A stretch of DNA of 64,000 nucleotides, taken from Apostichopus japonicus. Taxonomy: Eukaryota; Echinodermata; Holothuroidea; Aspidochirotida; Stichopodidae. The notes below the pieces were generated by a model. It did no database searches, was not told where the DNA came from, and saw nothing but the letters and a program-made list of their open reading frames with translations. Of this stretch, positions 10,058 through 22,300 are shown one piece after another. Within the stretch, counting starts at the first letter, position 1, and each line of letters starts with the position of its first letter. Location: assembly GCF_037975245.1 (NCBI RefSeq), contig NC_092575.1, forward strand, positions 1,319,001-1,383,000, given 5' to 3'. The position numbers and the translations under genes were made by a program.

Positions 10058-13000
10058 AGGTTAAAGACAGATGCCTCAGGGACATGGAAAAAAAAAGTAA
10101 TGCATGTTTGGGGGTAGTTAGGTTGAAATTTAATTATTGAAAACCCCTGAAGTATTTCTCTAGGAACGTCTTTGGTGCGTAATGTGAAGGAAGCTGCCAA
10201 AATCTACATATGTTACTTTGCAGAGTAACATGAGCATAATAAGAAGGCAGGTTTAATGATCAAGGGAGGGGGGAGATGGGTAGGGGGAGATGGGTAGGGG
10301 AATGGGGCCATTGATATGTGGAAGGCTTCCTTATACCTTCCTAAGCCCTGTCTTGGTTCTATAATAAATTAGAAATAATAATTTAGTGGTGACATTTTAA
10401 ATTTATGTATCAGAACTGATCCAAGTTATGATTGTTCAGAAATACTGTAGAGCTTTTATCCCATACTGAAAGAAGTTTACCTCAATAATTAGTTAGGGAG
10501 TGGGAGGGGAGTTGGGAAAGGAGTGGAAGAAATTGGAGTAGCTAAGGAGGAGATAAGAAGGAAGGTGATTAGAGTAGTTTTTCAAGTCAAAGTAGTTGTC
10601 AATTTCTTTCAGAGGCAGCACTTTCCTTACATCTAAAAATTGATTGCCTTCACACATATTCCATGATCCACTTCATGAATTAAACTAGAAATGTATCTAT
10701 CCTTTCTTCCCTGCCCCCTTTTTTCCCAATCTTTTTGTCATGTTAGTTTGTGTTAATTGACCATAGCATAGACAATTTGGCATGTAGGCTCTAGCTTTAT
10801 TGTTTATTTTCTCCCTGTTTTTTGTTTATTTTGTTATTTATTGATGCTACAAGAACAAGGTTTGTATTGATAGCATATATATATTGATGCTAATACATTT
10901 GGTTTAATTACAGTTTGCAAAACAGTACACCTACACTTTGTGAATTAAATTGTAATTAATTTCTTTCAGCATACCCTGCCTGCCTTTAGTAAACCATTGA
11001 ACGTATTTCAAGAATCTTTCGTCCCTCGGGACAAATCCCATCATTTTATGCACGGGCAATGGAAGATATCACACACTTAAGACACCATGTTGTTACTATG
11101 ATAAATAGAGAAAGGGAACTAGCTACCAGTATTAAGCAGAAGTTGTCACCCCTGACACAAGCATTCAGTGTCCCATATACAGTATGTTGACAGCAGTAAC
11201 TAACTGTGTAGCTTTAGCAGTCGTTATTAGCTGGCATGCTGGCAGTAACGATCCCTTGTCTTTGGTAGACGGCTCGTCGTAAGGAATTGTGGAATAAATA
11301 CATTTGCCTTTGAGGTAAGTGGTGAATGCCTTTAGGTTCTTTATAAGAAGAGGTGTACAGTACTCCATAGTATGTTAATGGACTCGGGCATATTGAACTA
11401 TAGATATATACATTTAGGAAAGTGTTTGACACAAGATTAACACAAAAAAAGCCAATGCTAATTAAATAGGTAAAGTTGTGTTTTCAATCTTACCAACTTT
11501 ACTAAAAAGTTTTCTCAAAAAAATGACAACTTTTTATTGTCTGAATGAGGGTTTCAGAGCTGTACAAGGTGAACAAATATTAGTTTCAATTATGTTCCAA
11601 TTGCAGAAAACATTTGAGTAGAACTTAAAGTGAGAAACTTTGACTTGTTGGAAATCAGGTCACTTCAGACGGGATTTGTAAGATGTTGTGTCAGTACCGA
11701 ATTAACGTGAATGGTGTCAGTGACTTAGTTTATGACTGTGGTAGTAACTTTGAGAATAGGCCTACGGTACCCTCTGCTTGAGTATGTTAAAGGTATACAG
11801 TGTTATTAAAGAAGTATGCTGTTATAGTCTTGTAGATAACCAAAAGGATATAGTTTATAATGGAAAATATAATCTGAGTTGACTAACATCTTTTTATCTG
11901 CCAGTTATATTAAGCATACTTTAATATCTGTGTATCTAACTTAAGCGTAATGCATATATTGGATGTTTCTTGGGTTTAGGTTGGCAGTATTAGTAATACC
12001 TTTGTTTCATAATTAATGCAAGTAAATGCATAGACAATCAAGCACACATGTTAAATAACTTACATCAGTTGTAGTTGAAATTGTTTTGAAATAATAACTG
12101 TTTACAAACAGTGACATTTTGAGGGAAAAAAAATCAGAAAAGTCATCTTTGGTAGATGGTCTTTTCTTCATGACTTAAACAGACAATTAAAATGTATCCA
12201 AAGGTCCTTAAAAAAAAATCTTTGTTTTATGCAACTTTTAGAAATGGAAAATGTATACATTGACACCCTCTCCCCCCCCCCCCCCAAAAAAAAACAAGTA
12301 GGCCTCTTTTGTGGCTGATAGTGTTAAGAAGGCGTATCTTTCCTGAGCAGTTTTGAATTAATTTTTAGATAAATTTCTAAATCCATTTGAACTTTTTTGG
12401 TAATGAATTGACTTCGTATTGACATTACATTCCATCACTTATAATTGTAAGAAGCTGGATTTAGATTTTAACTTAATTTGACAAGGGTGTGAGCCTCAGC
12501 TTTTGCTGTTGGTGTATATGCAGTCAATTAATCAAGATTCAATCAATACACGTGTCACATAGGTGTTGATGTTTAAATTACCTGACCAGTACAGAACTGT
12601 TCGTCAAGGTACAGATAAAGTAATCATCTTAAGTCTTCCTCACTCTACTCAAACTCTATAAATGTTGATCTCTTCTTTGAAAGGAGGATCTAGAGGACAG
12701 CAACAAATACTGAAGCTACTTTGCTCGTTAATTACCTTCCTCCTAAATTTTAGAAAAACAAAACCCCTTTTGTGAATTTAAGAAGCTGAATGGAACCAAA
12801 ATATCCTCTATTTTCTGTGACAATATCATTCATTGAATGAAACTGTCATCTTGCTTAGATTAAAATATTTGCAATTATTGGATATATTTAGGTTTCCATG
12901 TCACTCTGAAATAACATGTTTAATCTCACCTATGATTAAATTTTTCTAACAAAATTGGGACTTGATCATGGGTCTTATGACCATCAAATGAAGCTGTAAA

Positions 13001-16000
13001 GCTTGGCTCACTGTCAGGTAAAAGTTGAGTTATATGTTTAACAGATAGTGAAAGCCATACAGACACAGACCATGTACTACACATAAGTCATATATATCCT
13101 GTCTGAATGGCTTTTGATATACTCAGCTGCCACAAGACTCGTTGGTTTTTAATATGTTTGCAGTTTATACAGACCCATATAATTAATGGCAGAGGCTGGT
13201 CGGTGATGGGACATATCCACAGACTGGGAGTAGTGTGTCTTACAGTGGGTTTAGCATTAAGTTAGTGTTTTTACCAACAAATAGGTTTCGCATCACCATC
13301 AGAAATGCATGAATCACTGACTAATCGTAGAAGAATAATATTGTCACCCCTAATCTGGGAATTAAATCCTGGAGTAGTGTTGTCTTACAGTAGGTTTAGC
13401 ATTAAGTTAGTGTTGTTTACCAACAAATAGGTTTGGCATCACCATCAGAAATGTATGAATCACTGAATAATCATAGTAGAATAATATTGTCACCCCTAAT
13501 CTGGCAATTAATTCCTGGAGTAGTGTTGTCTTACAATAGGTTTAGCATTTAGTTAGTGTTTTTCCAACAAATAGGTTTGGCATCACCATCAGAAATGCAC
13601 AAATCACTGAATATTCATAGAAGAATAATCTTGTCACCCTAATCTTGGGTTTAATTCCTAGCCTTTGTTCATCTATCCTTCATTTCATATATTTCCATTA
13701 AGTTTGGGACTTTTTAGACCATGGGCATGGTAGGCACTAAAGATGTCTCTCTTTCAACAGACTTGTTTCTATGTTTGCGTATTATAACTACTTTAACAAC
13801 CTTACTTGGACCAACAAAGATTTGTTATATAAAAGCAATCTTAGCAATAAATTATCATTGATTTGTCTGCATCTATAACTTGAGGTATTTCAGCCAGAGT
13901 ATGTTATTTAATGTTAAAGTCTTCAGATAAGTTTTTGGCATTAACCTTTTGTTATCATCAACATAGACACATACATGTGCTTTTTCACTATGATAAGCCC
14001 AACAGTGTATTTGATAATACAAACCAACCTCACACAGGCTTACATATGATATATGGTCAGTTAATTTTGGCTTAGATGTGTTCGTATTTAATATGTGATT
14101 ATGATGCTACATATATTCAAAAAACGCATCCAAACATAGTTTAAGATAGGAATTGTATCCAATGCAGTTTTAAATTATAAGTCTACTGTTGAAACGTCAC
14201 ATGTTGTTTCTGGAGTACAGCGAGTAGTAAAAAGTTGAAATGTAATTTTAGCAAGCATAATGCCGATCGGAATATGACTTCCACTGATCTGACAAACTTG
14301 TAATGTTTTTTTTGTGAATAAAAAAGAAGAGACAGAAGTATCTACATTATGCAAAGAAGAACTTACCAAAGTTTAAGCCAAATTTATGCCCCCCCAAAAA
14401 AAGATTTTTTACCCTCAAGATTCCATAAATATTTTAGTGAAATTAAACTACTTGTAGAAATTGCATTATAACTATATAAATATATCCAGGTTTTGAAGGT
14501 TAAACGGTGGTCTCACTTTCAAGTGTCCTAAGTATTTACATAAGATTTGACATTATGTACCCACCACAAATGTTTACATCTTGGGGGATTCTTTGCCTCA
14601 GATAGAGTATTTGTGGAATTTGCAAGCCTAGAGTCAGGAGGTAGCACCTAGGTTTTATATCGAGTAGTACTGTATCAACACTCGGGACGAATAGCTGTTG
14701 TCTACCAGAATAGTCAAACACTGTCTCATCTTAGATAATTAATTATTTCTAATCAGCGCTGGTTTTGTTTTCTTATGGGGCATATCATTTGAAGTATAAT
14801 TTGCTTATCTGACAGCATCTGAAAAGAGAATTTATGCTGCAAAGTAATATTCAGTTAGCTACTTTTCTATAAATGTATACTTTCCAATGTATTTTTATCA
14901 AATTATATATACATGAATGCACAGAAAATGGGCCTGGCAGTTATGAATTATAGTCCATGGGTCTCATGCCCCCTTTTGAAGGGCATTTAACTATGTGCCC
15001 TTCATCAAGGAATGCTGGAATGTTAAGCAGGCAACAAGGGAATCTTAATGACATTGCCCTGTCATCAGAACCATTTGTCTTGGTGTGGTATCTTCTTCAT
15101 TGATATTACAAATTGCCTAAGAGGTTTTCTAACTAACCAAACTGTGAAGTCACTGGTGATATAGGATTGTACACATGTTGCTCTCTCTATATTAAACTCT
15201 CTGTTTAAATGTAGATTATTTTGAGGTAATTTATGCTTTTTTTGTTTTGTTTTTTTGGCATCAGTTTTGTATCAATCATGCATCTCGGTGATCTCTGAAT
15301 GCTATATATATCAGAAAAACAAAATGTTACCAGAGTCTCCTTTATTAAGCTGTTTTCAGGAGAATTTGCCATCTATTCCTTGAATAACCTATTAACGGAG
15401 ATGAATCCAAACAGTTAATGTCTACTACAGTATATACTGTAGCTATTGGATAAATTTGTAAACATTTAGAAATTTAGAAGTTATAGTAGCAGTAAACTAC
15501 CTAAAATTGTATGTTTAATAAGTAAAATCCGTATTGAGGACAGTATTACATTTGGTTGCCATTTTATAATGAGTCTATTTCATTTTTTATTTACATTTAA
15601 AATGTATTCAAGATAAACAGATCTAATATTTTCAAACTCTGTGCAGGAAGGTTCTATGAAATATTTCCATGTGCTCATCTGGAGACCTTTGAACCATTTT
15701 ACTCATGAAAGTAAATATAGGTTCGTGGATTGAAAAAACAAACAGAGAACATTGTCTGCAGGAATTTATGATCATATTGAGGTCTTTTTTCGTCGGCATC
15801 TGGTTTTGTAAAGATGACATGTGTCTGTTGATATCGGTCGAGTTAGACTTTAGTACTTTTATGTCAGTTCTGTGTTTGTATACATACATGTAAATGTTGT
15901 AAGGTACTGATAAAAGTGAATCCAGCCATACACAGTCAGATAGTCAAATTGAGCTGTTCGATAAATCGTTGCTCGTTACTTTGTACCCTGAGTTGGGCAG

Positions 16001-16170
16001 GGTGGTACTTCTGTGGTCGCACATTCTGGTACATCCTTCGGACTGCCTTCTCAAAAGACTCATACTTTATGAGGGAGAGCAAATTACGGAATGATAATTT
16101 GTATAAAACAGGTGTTGCAATTAAGTTATACCGGGATTGAAATCTTATTAACTGTTGTATAACATATTCA
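10058..16170. other. Intronic or intergenic, no exon seen
   Basis: AT-rich unique-looking DNA with the triple 144-bp repeat and a C/A run near 12270-12295. The region just before 16171 may hold the promoter of the hydrophobic first exon, but no TATA or initiator can be singled out. Confidence 0.5.
13228..13660. repeat. Three tandem copies of a ~144-bp unit
   Basis: AGTAGTGTTGTCTTACAGTA plus GGTTTAGCATTAAGTTAGTG starts near 13228, 13373 and 13517. Each copy continues with CAACAAATAGGTTTGGCATC and AGAATAATATTGTCACC. Copies differ by a few per cent. Confidence 0.9.
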
Positions 16171-16329
16171 ATGGACAATATGTCGTGGTTTAGGGATATG
16201 CTTGCGTGGATCGTCTGGTCGTTAGAGATTATATGGACATGGATTCTTATCTGTTTGAGATGGTGTTGGAATAAGGTCAAAGTTCAACCAGGACAGTCCA
16301 ATGATGGTGTCAAATATGAAGGTATTAGT
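16171..16329 (+). CDS. SMTN: Smoothelin-like gene, first exon with membrane-type hydrophobic segment
   Basis: ATG at 16171 opens 53 codons ending at a perfect donor GTAAGT (16330). The peptide starts MDNMSWFRDMLAWIVWSLEI and continues with a Trp/Ile/Leu-rich segment of about 25 residues followed by Lys residues, as in a signal anchor or membrane-associated helix. It ends in phase 0, matching the phase-0 start at 26652. Vertebrate smoothelins are not membrane-anchored as far as I know, so this would be a distinct isoform. It could also be the first exon of another transcript. Confidence 0.6.
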
Positions 16330-19300
16330 GTAAGTATCAAATGTTACAAACAAAACAAAAACAAATTTTTATGAAACAAAAATGTTATGGTGTTATTGTG
16401 TCAGATTATGGAACCATCTTTTTGTTGCAAAGTTAGGTTTGATCATGGTATGAAGTGTTTATGCCTGACCTATAGCATATCCTTTAAGAAATTTAAGATA
16501 AAAAAGGTACCAAAATAGTCATCCATATATTTTACAATGTAAGCTAAAAGAACGTAACTTTGTTGCACCAGAAATCACCAAATACCACCTTATTCAGTTT
16601 ATATCATTCTGTAACTTGTGAGCACAAAGATTGTCAAAAATTTATTAATACCATGGAATTATACCGTACAGCAGTCTCAACAACAAAAGAAATGAAAAAA
16701 AAGTCTTCTTTCTGGGCATATTTGGTAGTGCAGCTAGCTAATGGATTGAACACAGCTATCATCATTCCATCAGCTTCCACAATTGCCAGTTTGACAGGAG
16801 AATTTTGTAATAGCACGTCCTGTGATCAAGGTGATCCCTTTACCTGCTAACAAGCATTCTTATCAATGATTATCTATGATAAGAACAATATCCAATTCCA
16901 TCAGAAATATTCAAACAATTTAATTCCTGTGTAGTAATTCCTATCTTCATATCATACTGTATGGACATATGTACTAGACATCAACAACAAAGTTACAGAC
17001 TTAACAATGAATATGTAGAGACGGATTGGAAAATGAAGAATATAATTATTCATAAATCTAATTGGGAAAGGAAAAATTCTTTGCTTTGCATCTTTTCTGG
17101 AACTAAACGTCTGTTTGTTACCATTATATTTACTAGGTCACTGGCAATCTTCAGATTGGTTTATCAGCATATGAACAGGAGTGTAGGCTGATATGATGTA
17201 CTATAAATCTACCTAGTACCTACTCTGCAGCAAGCATAAAATATAATTACAGGTGCGGGGCTAAATTGCCATGCTCTGGGAGTGAATATACAACAATCAT
17301 ATTTCTGAAATTGTATATTCTTATTATAATAAGAACAAATTGTTTGTGAACATTGTGCACTGAGGAAATGAAATCAGAGAAAGCAATAAATAAAGTTGAA
17401 GAAGACTTCTCTTCCTTCATCCTCTAGTTGTGAAAATATGCTCAGACTGGAGGTAAAGAAAGGAAATTTAGATGTTACGTTCCTTTGTAACAAGTTTGTA
17501 ACAAGTTTGTACGTGTTGGAAAAAGACACCCAATTACTTGATACCACAATTGAAGTTACTGATAATAATTTTTCTATTCTCCAGCCGGACCGGATATCCC
17601 GAGCACTCTAGAAATTACCAGACAATGCAAACAGAAATTTATACATGTCTGTCTGTCTATCTGCATCAATTGATCAATGCCTGCCTGGATGGTAATACAG
17701 TAGTCATTTGTATTAATAGTAATCAGCTGTTAGTGTTTGGTATTTAGATTGTCTGCCTCCTCTTGCATACCTCCAAAGCTTTAGAGAGTAGTAGATACAT
17801 TGACATTTTGCCTTATAGATCTTACATCATGAACTACCTCTGTGGAATGTGTGAATGTGCTTATCGTTAGCAACTCAACATTAATGTGCAACATAAGTCC
17901 AGCAGCAAGATTTCTGAGGTCCTAGAGAAGAAGGTTATGTGAATAATGTGTAAAAAAAAATCATATGTAGTTTGGGGTGTGAGTGATGTTGGGAGTAGGG
18001 GTTGGGAGTAGGGGTTAGGAGTAGGGGTTAGGAGTAGGGGTTAGGAGTAGGGGTTAGGAGTAGGGGTTGGGAATAGGGGTTGGGGGTAGGGGTTGGGAAT
18101 AAGGATTGGGAATGGGAGGTAGGATGGTATAGGCACAGAGAGTGGGAGAGGCATTGGTTTGTTTATGGTCCGAAGTAGAAACCTATGTGCTGGACATCTA
18201 GATCAGGTGCTACGATGTGTGGGCTCTCCTTTTAATTATAAACAAAGTTTGTCAATAAAAATTCAAATCATTGCCTTTTTAATTAAATTGTGTTAACTAT
18301 AATTATCCTTAAATCTATTTATATCCACTAAATAGATTAACACATGTAGGAATGTTCATTCATGGTTTTATAAATCAAGCAATCTTGATAAATATTCATT
18401 AATAGACCTCATTGATAGGTTTAAGCCAATCATCATTTGTCCTAGCTTTCAGTCCAGCCGCTTTGACTGATGGGCCTTCAATAATTACATTTCATCAGAA
18501 ATTTTTACCTAAACCTCATTCAATCAAGCACACTATTCTAAAATTATTCAAATAAAGTTTCAATTCCCCCCCCCCCCCCCTCTTGGGCTCTGCACACAAT
18601 AGTGAAACTGCATAAATTACAATGTCGAAATGACAATGCACAATACACCATACACAATATACAATATATGCAATACACATATAAATGACAATATACCTGC
18701 ACTAGACTTGAGGTATAGATCTGTTTGTTTGTTGTTTGTGTTTTACAGTTATTTTGAGGACTTGACCAAAGTTCTTTCACACTGTATAATATTATAAAAC
18801 ACTTCCAACTATTTTGTAAGTTTATGTTTCCTATCCATACAGTAGGTAGGTTTACCTGAACTATAAAACTTTGAAATGTTTGTACAATATCCTGAGTTGA
18901 TTGTGTGTGAATGTACCCTGTGTGTTTCACTATACAACAGCAACGCTGTTTATTTGCCTACGCTGTCCTGTATGGTTCCTTAATGCAAACTTCCATAGCA
19001 CACCTCATTAAATGATTAGCTGTGATTGAATGGCTGAATTCAATCTTGCAACTCTGCACCTGCCCCAGTAATCTATGGGCGGGTTTAAAGAGCGTGAGTT
19101 ATTTGCGAATATTTTTGTAAGATTATCAGCTGGTTATAATAATGCCTTGAAATTAAGATTATCAGCTGATTGAATGTTAGGGAGTATAACCCCTAGATGA
19201 GGAGTTATTTATGCAGTCTGGTTATATTAATGCCTTGATGCCGTTGTAAAGACATTGCCCTGTTGAAAGATGAGAAACTAGCTGGTCAACTTGAGGGAAT

Positions 19301-22300
19301 GTTTCAAAATAGAGAATGCACGCAGAGCTATGGTACATTGTTTATTTTCTGGCTGTTTGGGGAGGGGGGTTGGGATCAGGGGTGTGGGAGGAACAGAGAG
19401 TGGGAGGTGGATATAATCAAATTGACGATACATTCTAAGGATTCTCAGGTTTACTTGATATTAAAATACTCCCATCTCCACCACCTCCCCCCCCCCCCTT
19501 GACATCCCTTCATGTATAGTTTTCATTATGACAGAATCTTGAAGTGAGAGGTGACTAAAAACTTCAACTGACAGATATAAGCAGAAAAGTTAGAGAAATG
19601 TTTACTTTTTTATAATACTTTCTTTTTCAATAGAAATTTTATTTTATGGTAAAATCCATGAAAGTCACATGTTGAAGTACAATTGTATGGGACAGTGTGA
19701 CATATTCCCCTCCCCCTCTCCTCCCCTTTCCTTGGGTTAAAATGGGGGGGGGGAGTGGGTGCATGGGATTCTGACCTTAAAGTCAATACAGAATCAATCT
19801 GTTTCAGGCAGCCATACTTGCACTTTGGATTTATGGGTAATAGGCAAGCTGCATTCATCCAGTTTAGTATGAAAACTCTCCAAGTTATGATAATTATTGA
19901 CTTATTTGCCAGATCTGTTGCTCATATTAGCAGGGATGTGCCCATGCTGGGCAGCACTGGGTGGCCCCGCCCAGCACTAAAAATTACAGCCCAGCACTGT
20001 CTTATAAATCATGAATCCCGCCCAGCACTATTTTCATCTAAAATCCCGACATTCCTAACAATATATTCAACATAAATTGGGCCTAGCCTATGCCAAAATC
20101 ATACAGACTAAAAATACATCACTTACGCATGCGGGAAACATTACTTACGGCTCTCAATCGGCCCCTTGTAAAATCTCTTTGAAACAAACTAATAACTTTT
20201 AAGCAAAACTAGTACTTTTGTATGTGCTTAAAAAGCTACACAAGTGCCAGCATTTGGCATCTGAGCACCTTCAAAAATCGAGGACACCCCCTCTCCCTTA
20301 GACCCCTCCCCCAGGATGGCGATCAGTATACCTTGCACTCAGGAAATCCTGGGCAAATCCCTGTATTAGCTACTGTGTATTTCTGCAAAACTACTCAGAA
20401 TGTGAAATATCTGAGTATTCTGAAGTTATTTGTGATGTTTAAGTATACACTTCACTATTTGCTACATTATTGGAAATTGCAACATTGCGTTTAATATATT
20501 GAAGGTATAAAAAAACTTGCACCCACTGTTCTTTTGACATTACCAAAACTGGACTGCAAATACTGTAGCATACAAGAATATTATCATACATACAAGAGTA
20601 CTAATGTTTCAGTTATTAGGTATTTAACCAAATATTGTTGCAACAGATATTAAAGATCTCGAGAAAATTCTGTTAAATTTAAGAATAAACATAAAACAAA
20701 AACTGTGAGATATGTCGCTGGTCTTATATAGTGTTTGTAGAAATATCTGTGTGGTCTAACTAATGAGGCAAAGGTCATTGGAATGGTACAATTTATCAGG
20801 TTTTAACCCAACGGTCTGTTGTATTATTAAAAAATGTATGAAACTAGAAGTATAAGTAGTGCACATAACTCCTAACACCAACAGAGGGAAGTGAAGGGAA
20901 AAAGGTGAGACCAAATTGGCCTTCCATAATTGTCACAGCAATCATTTTCACATAGGCACGGTGCCACCATTAGGCGCATATTTTAAACGTATTGAACGTT
21001 AGTCTGAAGAAAGATAGCCCCAGGCAATAACCCCTTCTCAATATTCTCAAACCTGTGTCAGGTAAATCCATTGGGAAATTGGCCGTTAGTGTAGTTGTTG
21101 TCAAACCTTAGCTATTGTATTACACTTGATAGCCCTAGATTCATGTGATTCTTCATTTGCCCCAGAAATAGATTAGAAAGATGAAAACTGATCATCTAAA
21201 CATAGACCTCACCTTTCTAGCTCTTGTTTGTAATCCAAACAGACTAATTTTCCCCAAAGAAATGTCTAGTTATCTGAATTTGGCACATCTTAATATCAAA
21301 TGTGGGAATATTTTGTGAAGGTGTTAATATAACTGCAGAAAAGTAGCCTACTTTTTCAAACTTTCTACTGAAAATTGGTTTAAACCTATACCATGCTATA
21401 ATGCTACCACCAGGATAGCGTGGGTCCATATCACATCTGCGTGATTACGTGCTGACTGCGAGCAATCTAGAATTACAAAACGTAATTCCTCCAAATGCAG
21501 CTTTGTTAATATTAAAAGTTTTTAATTTTAACCGCGTCACCTTTGGTATGTGGTAATTTCAGCCGTCTCAATCCTGTTTGGGGATGTGCTTAATAAAGTA
21601 CGTCAATGGCTATCAATGTTAAGTGATAAGTATTGTGTCCCTAGTTACACATGTACCAACAACTCATTAGATATTCGTAACGACCCGTGCGACCTTTTTC
21701 GATATTGAACGAGGTGTGATAATTTTTTCGTGTCTCTACCCTTGTGGTATACACAGGATATAACGGAATATATATTTGGCCTATGAATGGTTTGGTATTT
21801 TATAATCTGCATGCCCCATCTGTCTAGATCTACAGTAGTTCCACTAGTGACAGCATCCATACACATCGGCATACAGTACACTATAATACCATTCAGTGTG
21901 TCCTGGGTGTGCATATCACACTACTCATTGGTGGTAAATGTCAGTTATGTCAAGCATTTCAACCCAGCAGCCAGTTGCTCAAGTTCGTTAACAGTGCCAG
22001 GGCTGATGTGATAGTGTTTTATGTTTTTGTAAAGCTTCTGTAAGGAAATTTATGTATATACTGTTTACTAGTCAGTACCATAGCTATGCAGTAGATTGAA
22101 CAATCTAGCAGTTGTATAATTTTGAGAGGGCGAGAGGGGATAGGGGTGGATGTGAGGGAGGGGTTGAGGGAAGGAGAGGAGAGATTTAAGTCAGTGAGGG
22201 AAAGAACTGGGAATTGACAGAAAACATAAACTTTTATGTGATATGAGTTCTTTCATTATATCATAATTTTGCATTTTAAACCATTATGCATATATGTATA

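Noticed and set aside
12270-12295. Homopolymer C/A or G runs here and near 18567, 19488, 46397, 46505, 58135, 59268 and 63784
   Set aside because: Simple homopolymers common in this genome; lengths may be assembly-dependent and carry no clear signal.
15936-16280. 114-codon minus-strand open frame overlapping the hydrophobic first exon
   Set aside because: No domain, no splice support, and it overlaps the better-supported plus-strand exon ending in GTAAGT.
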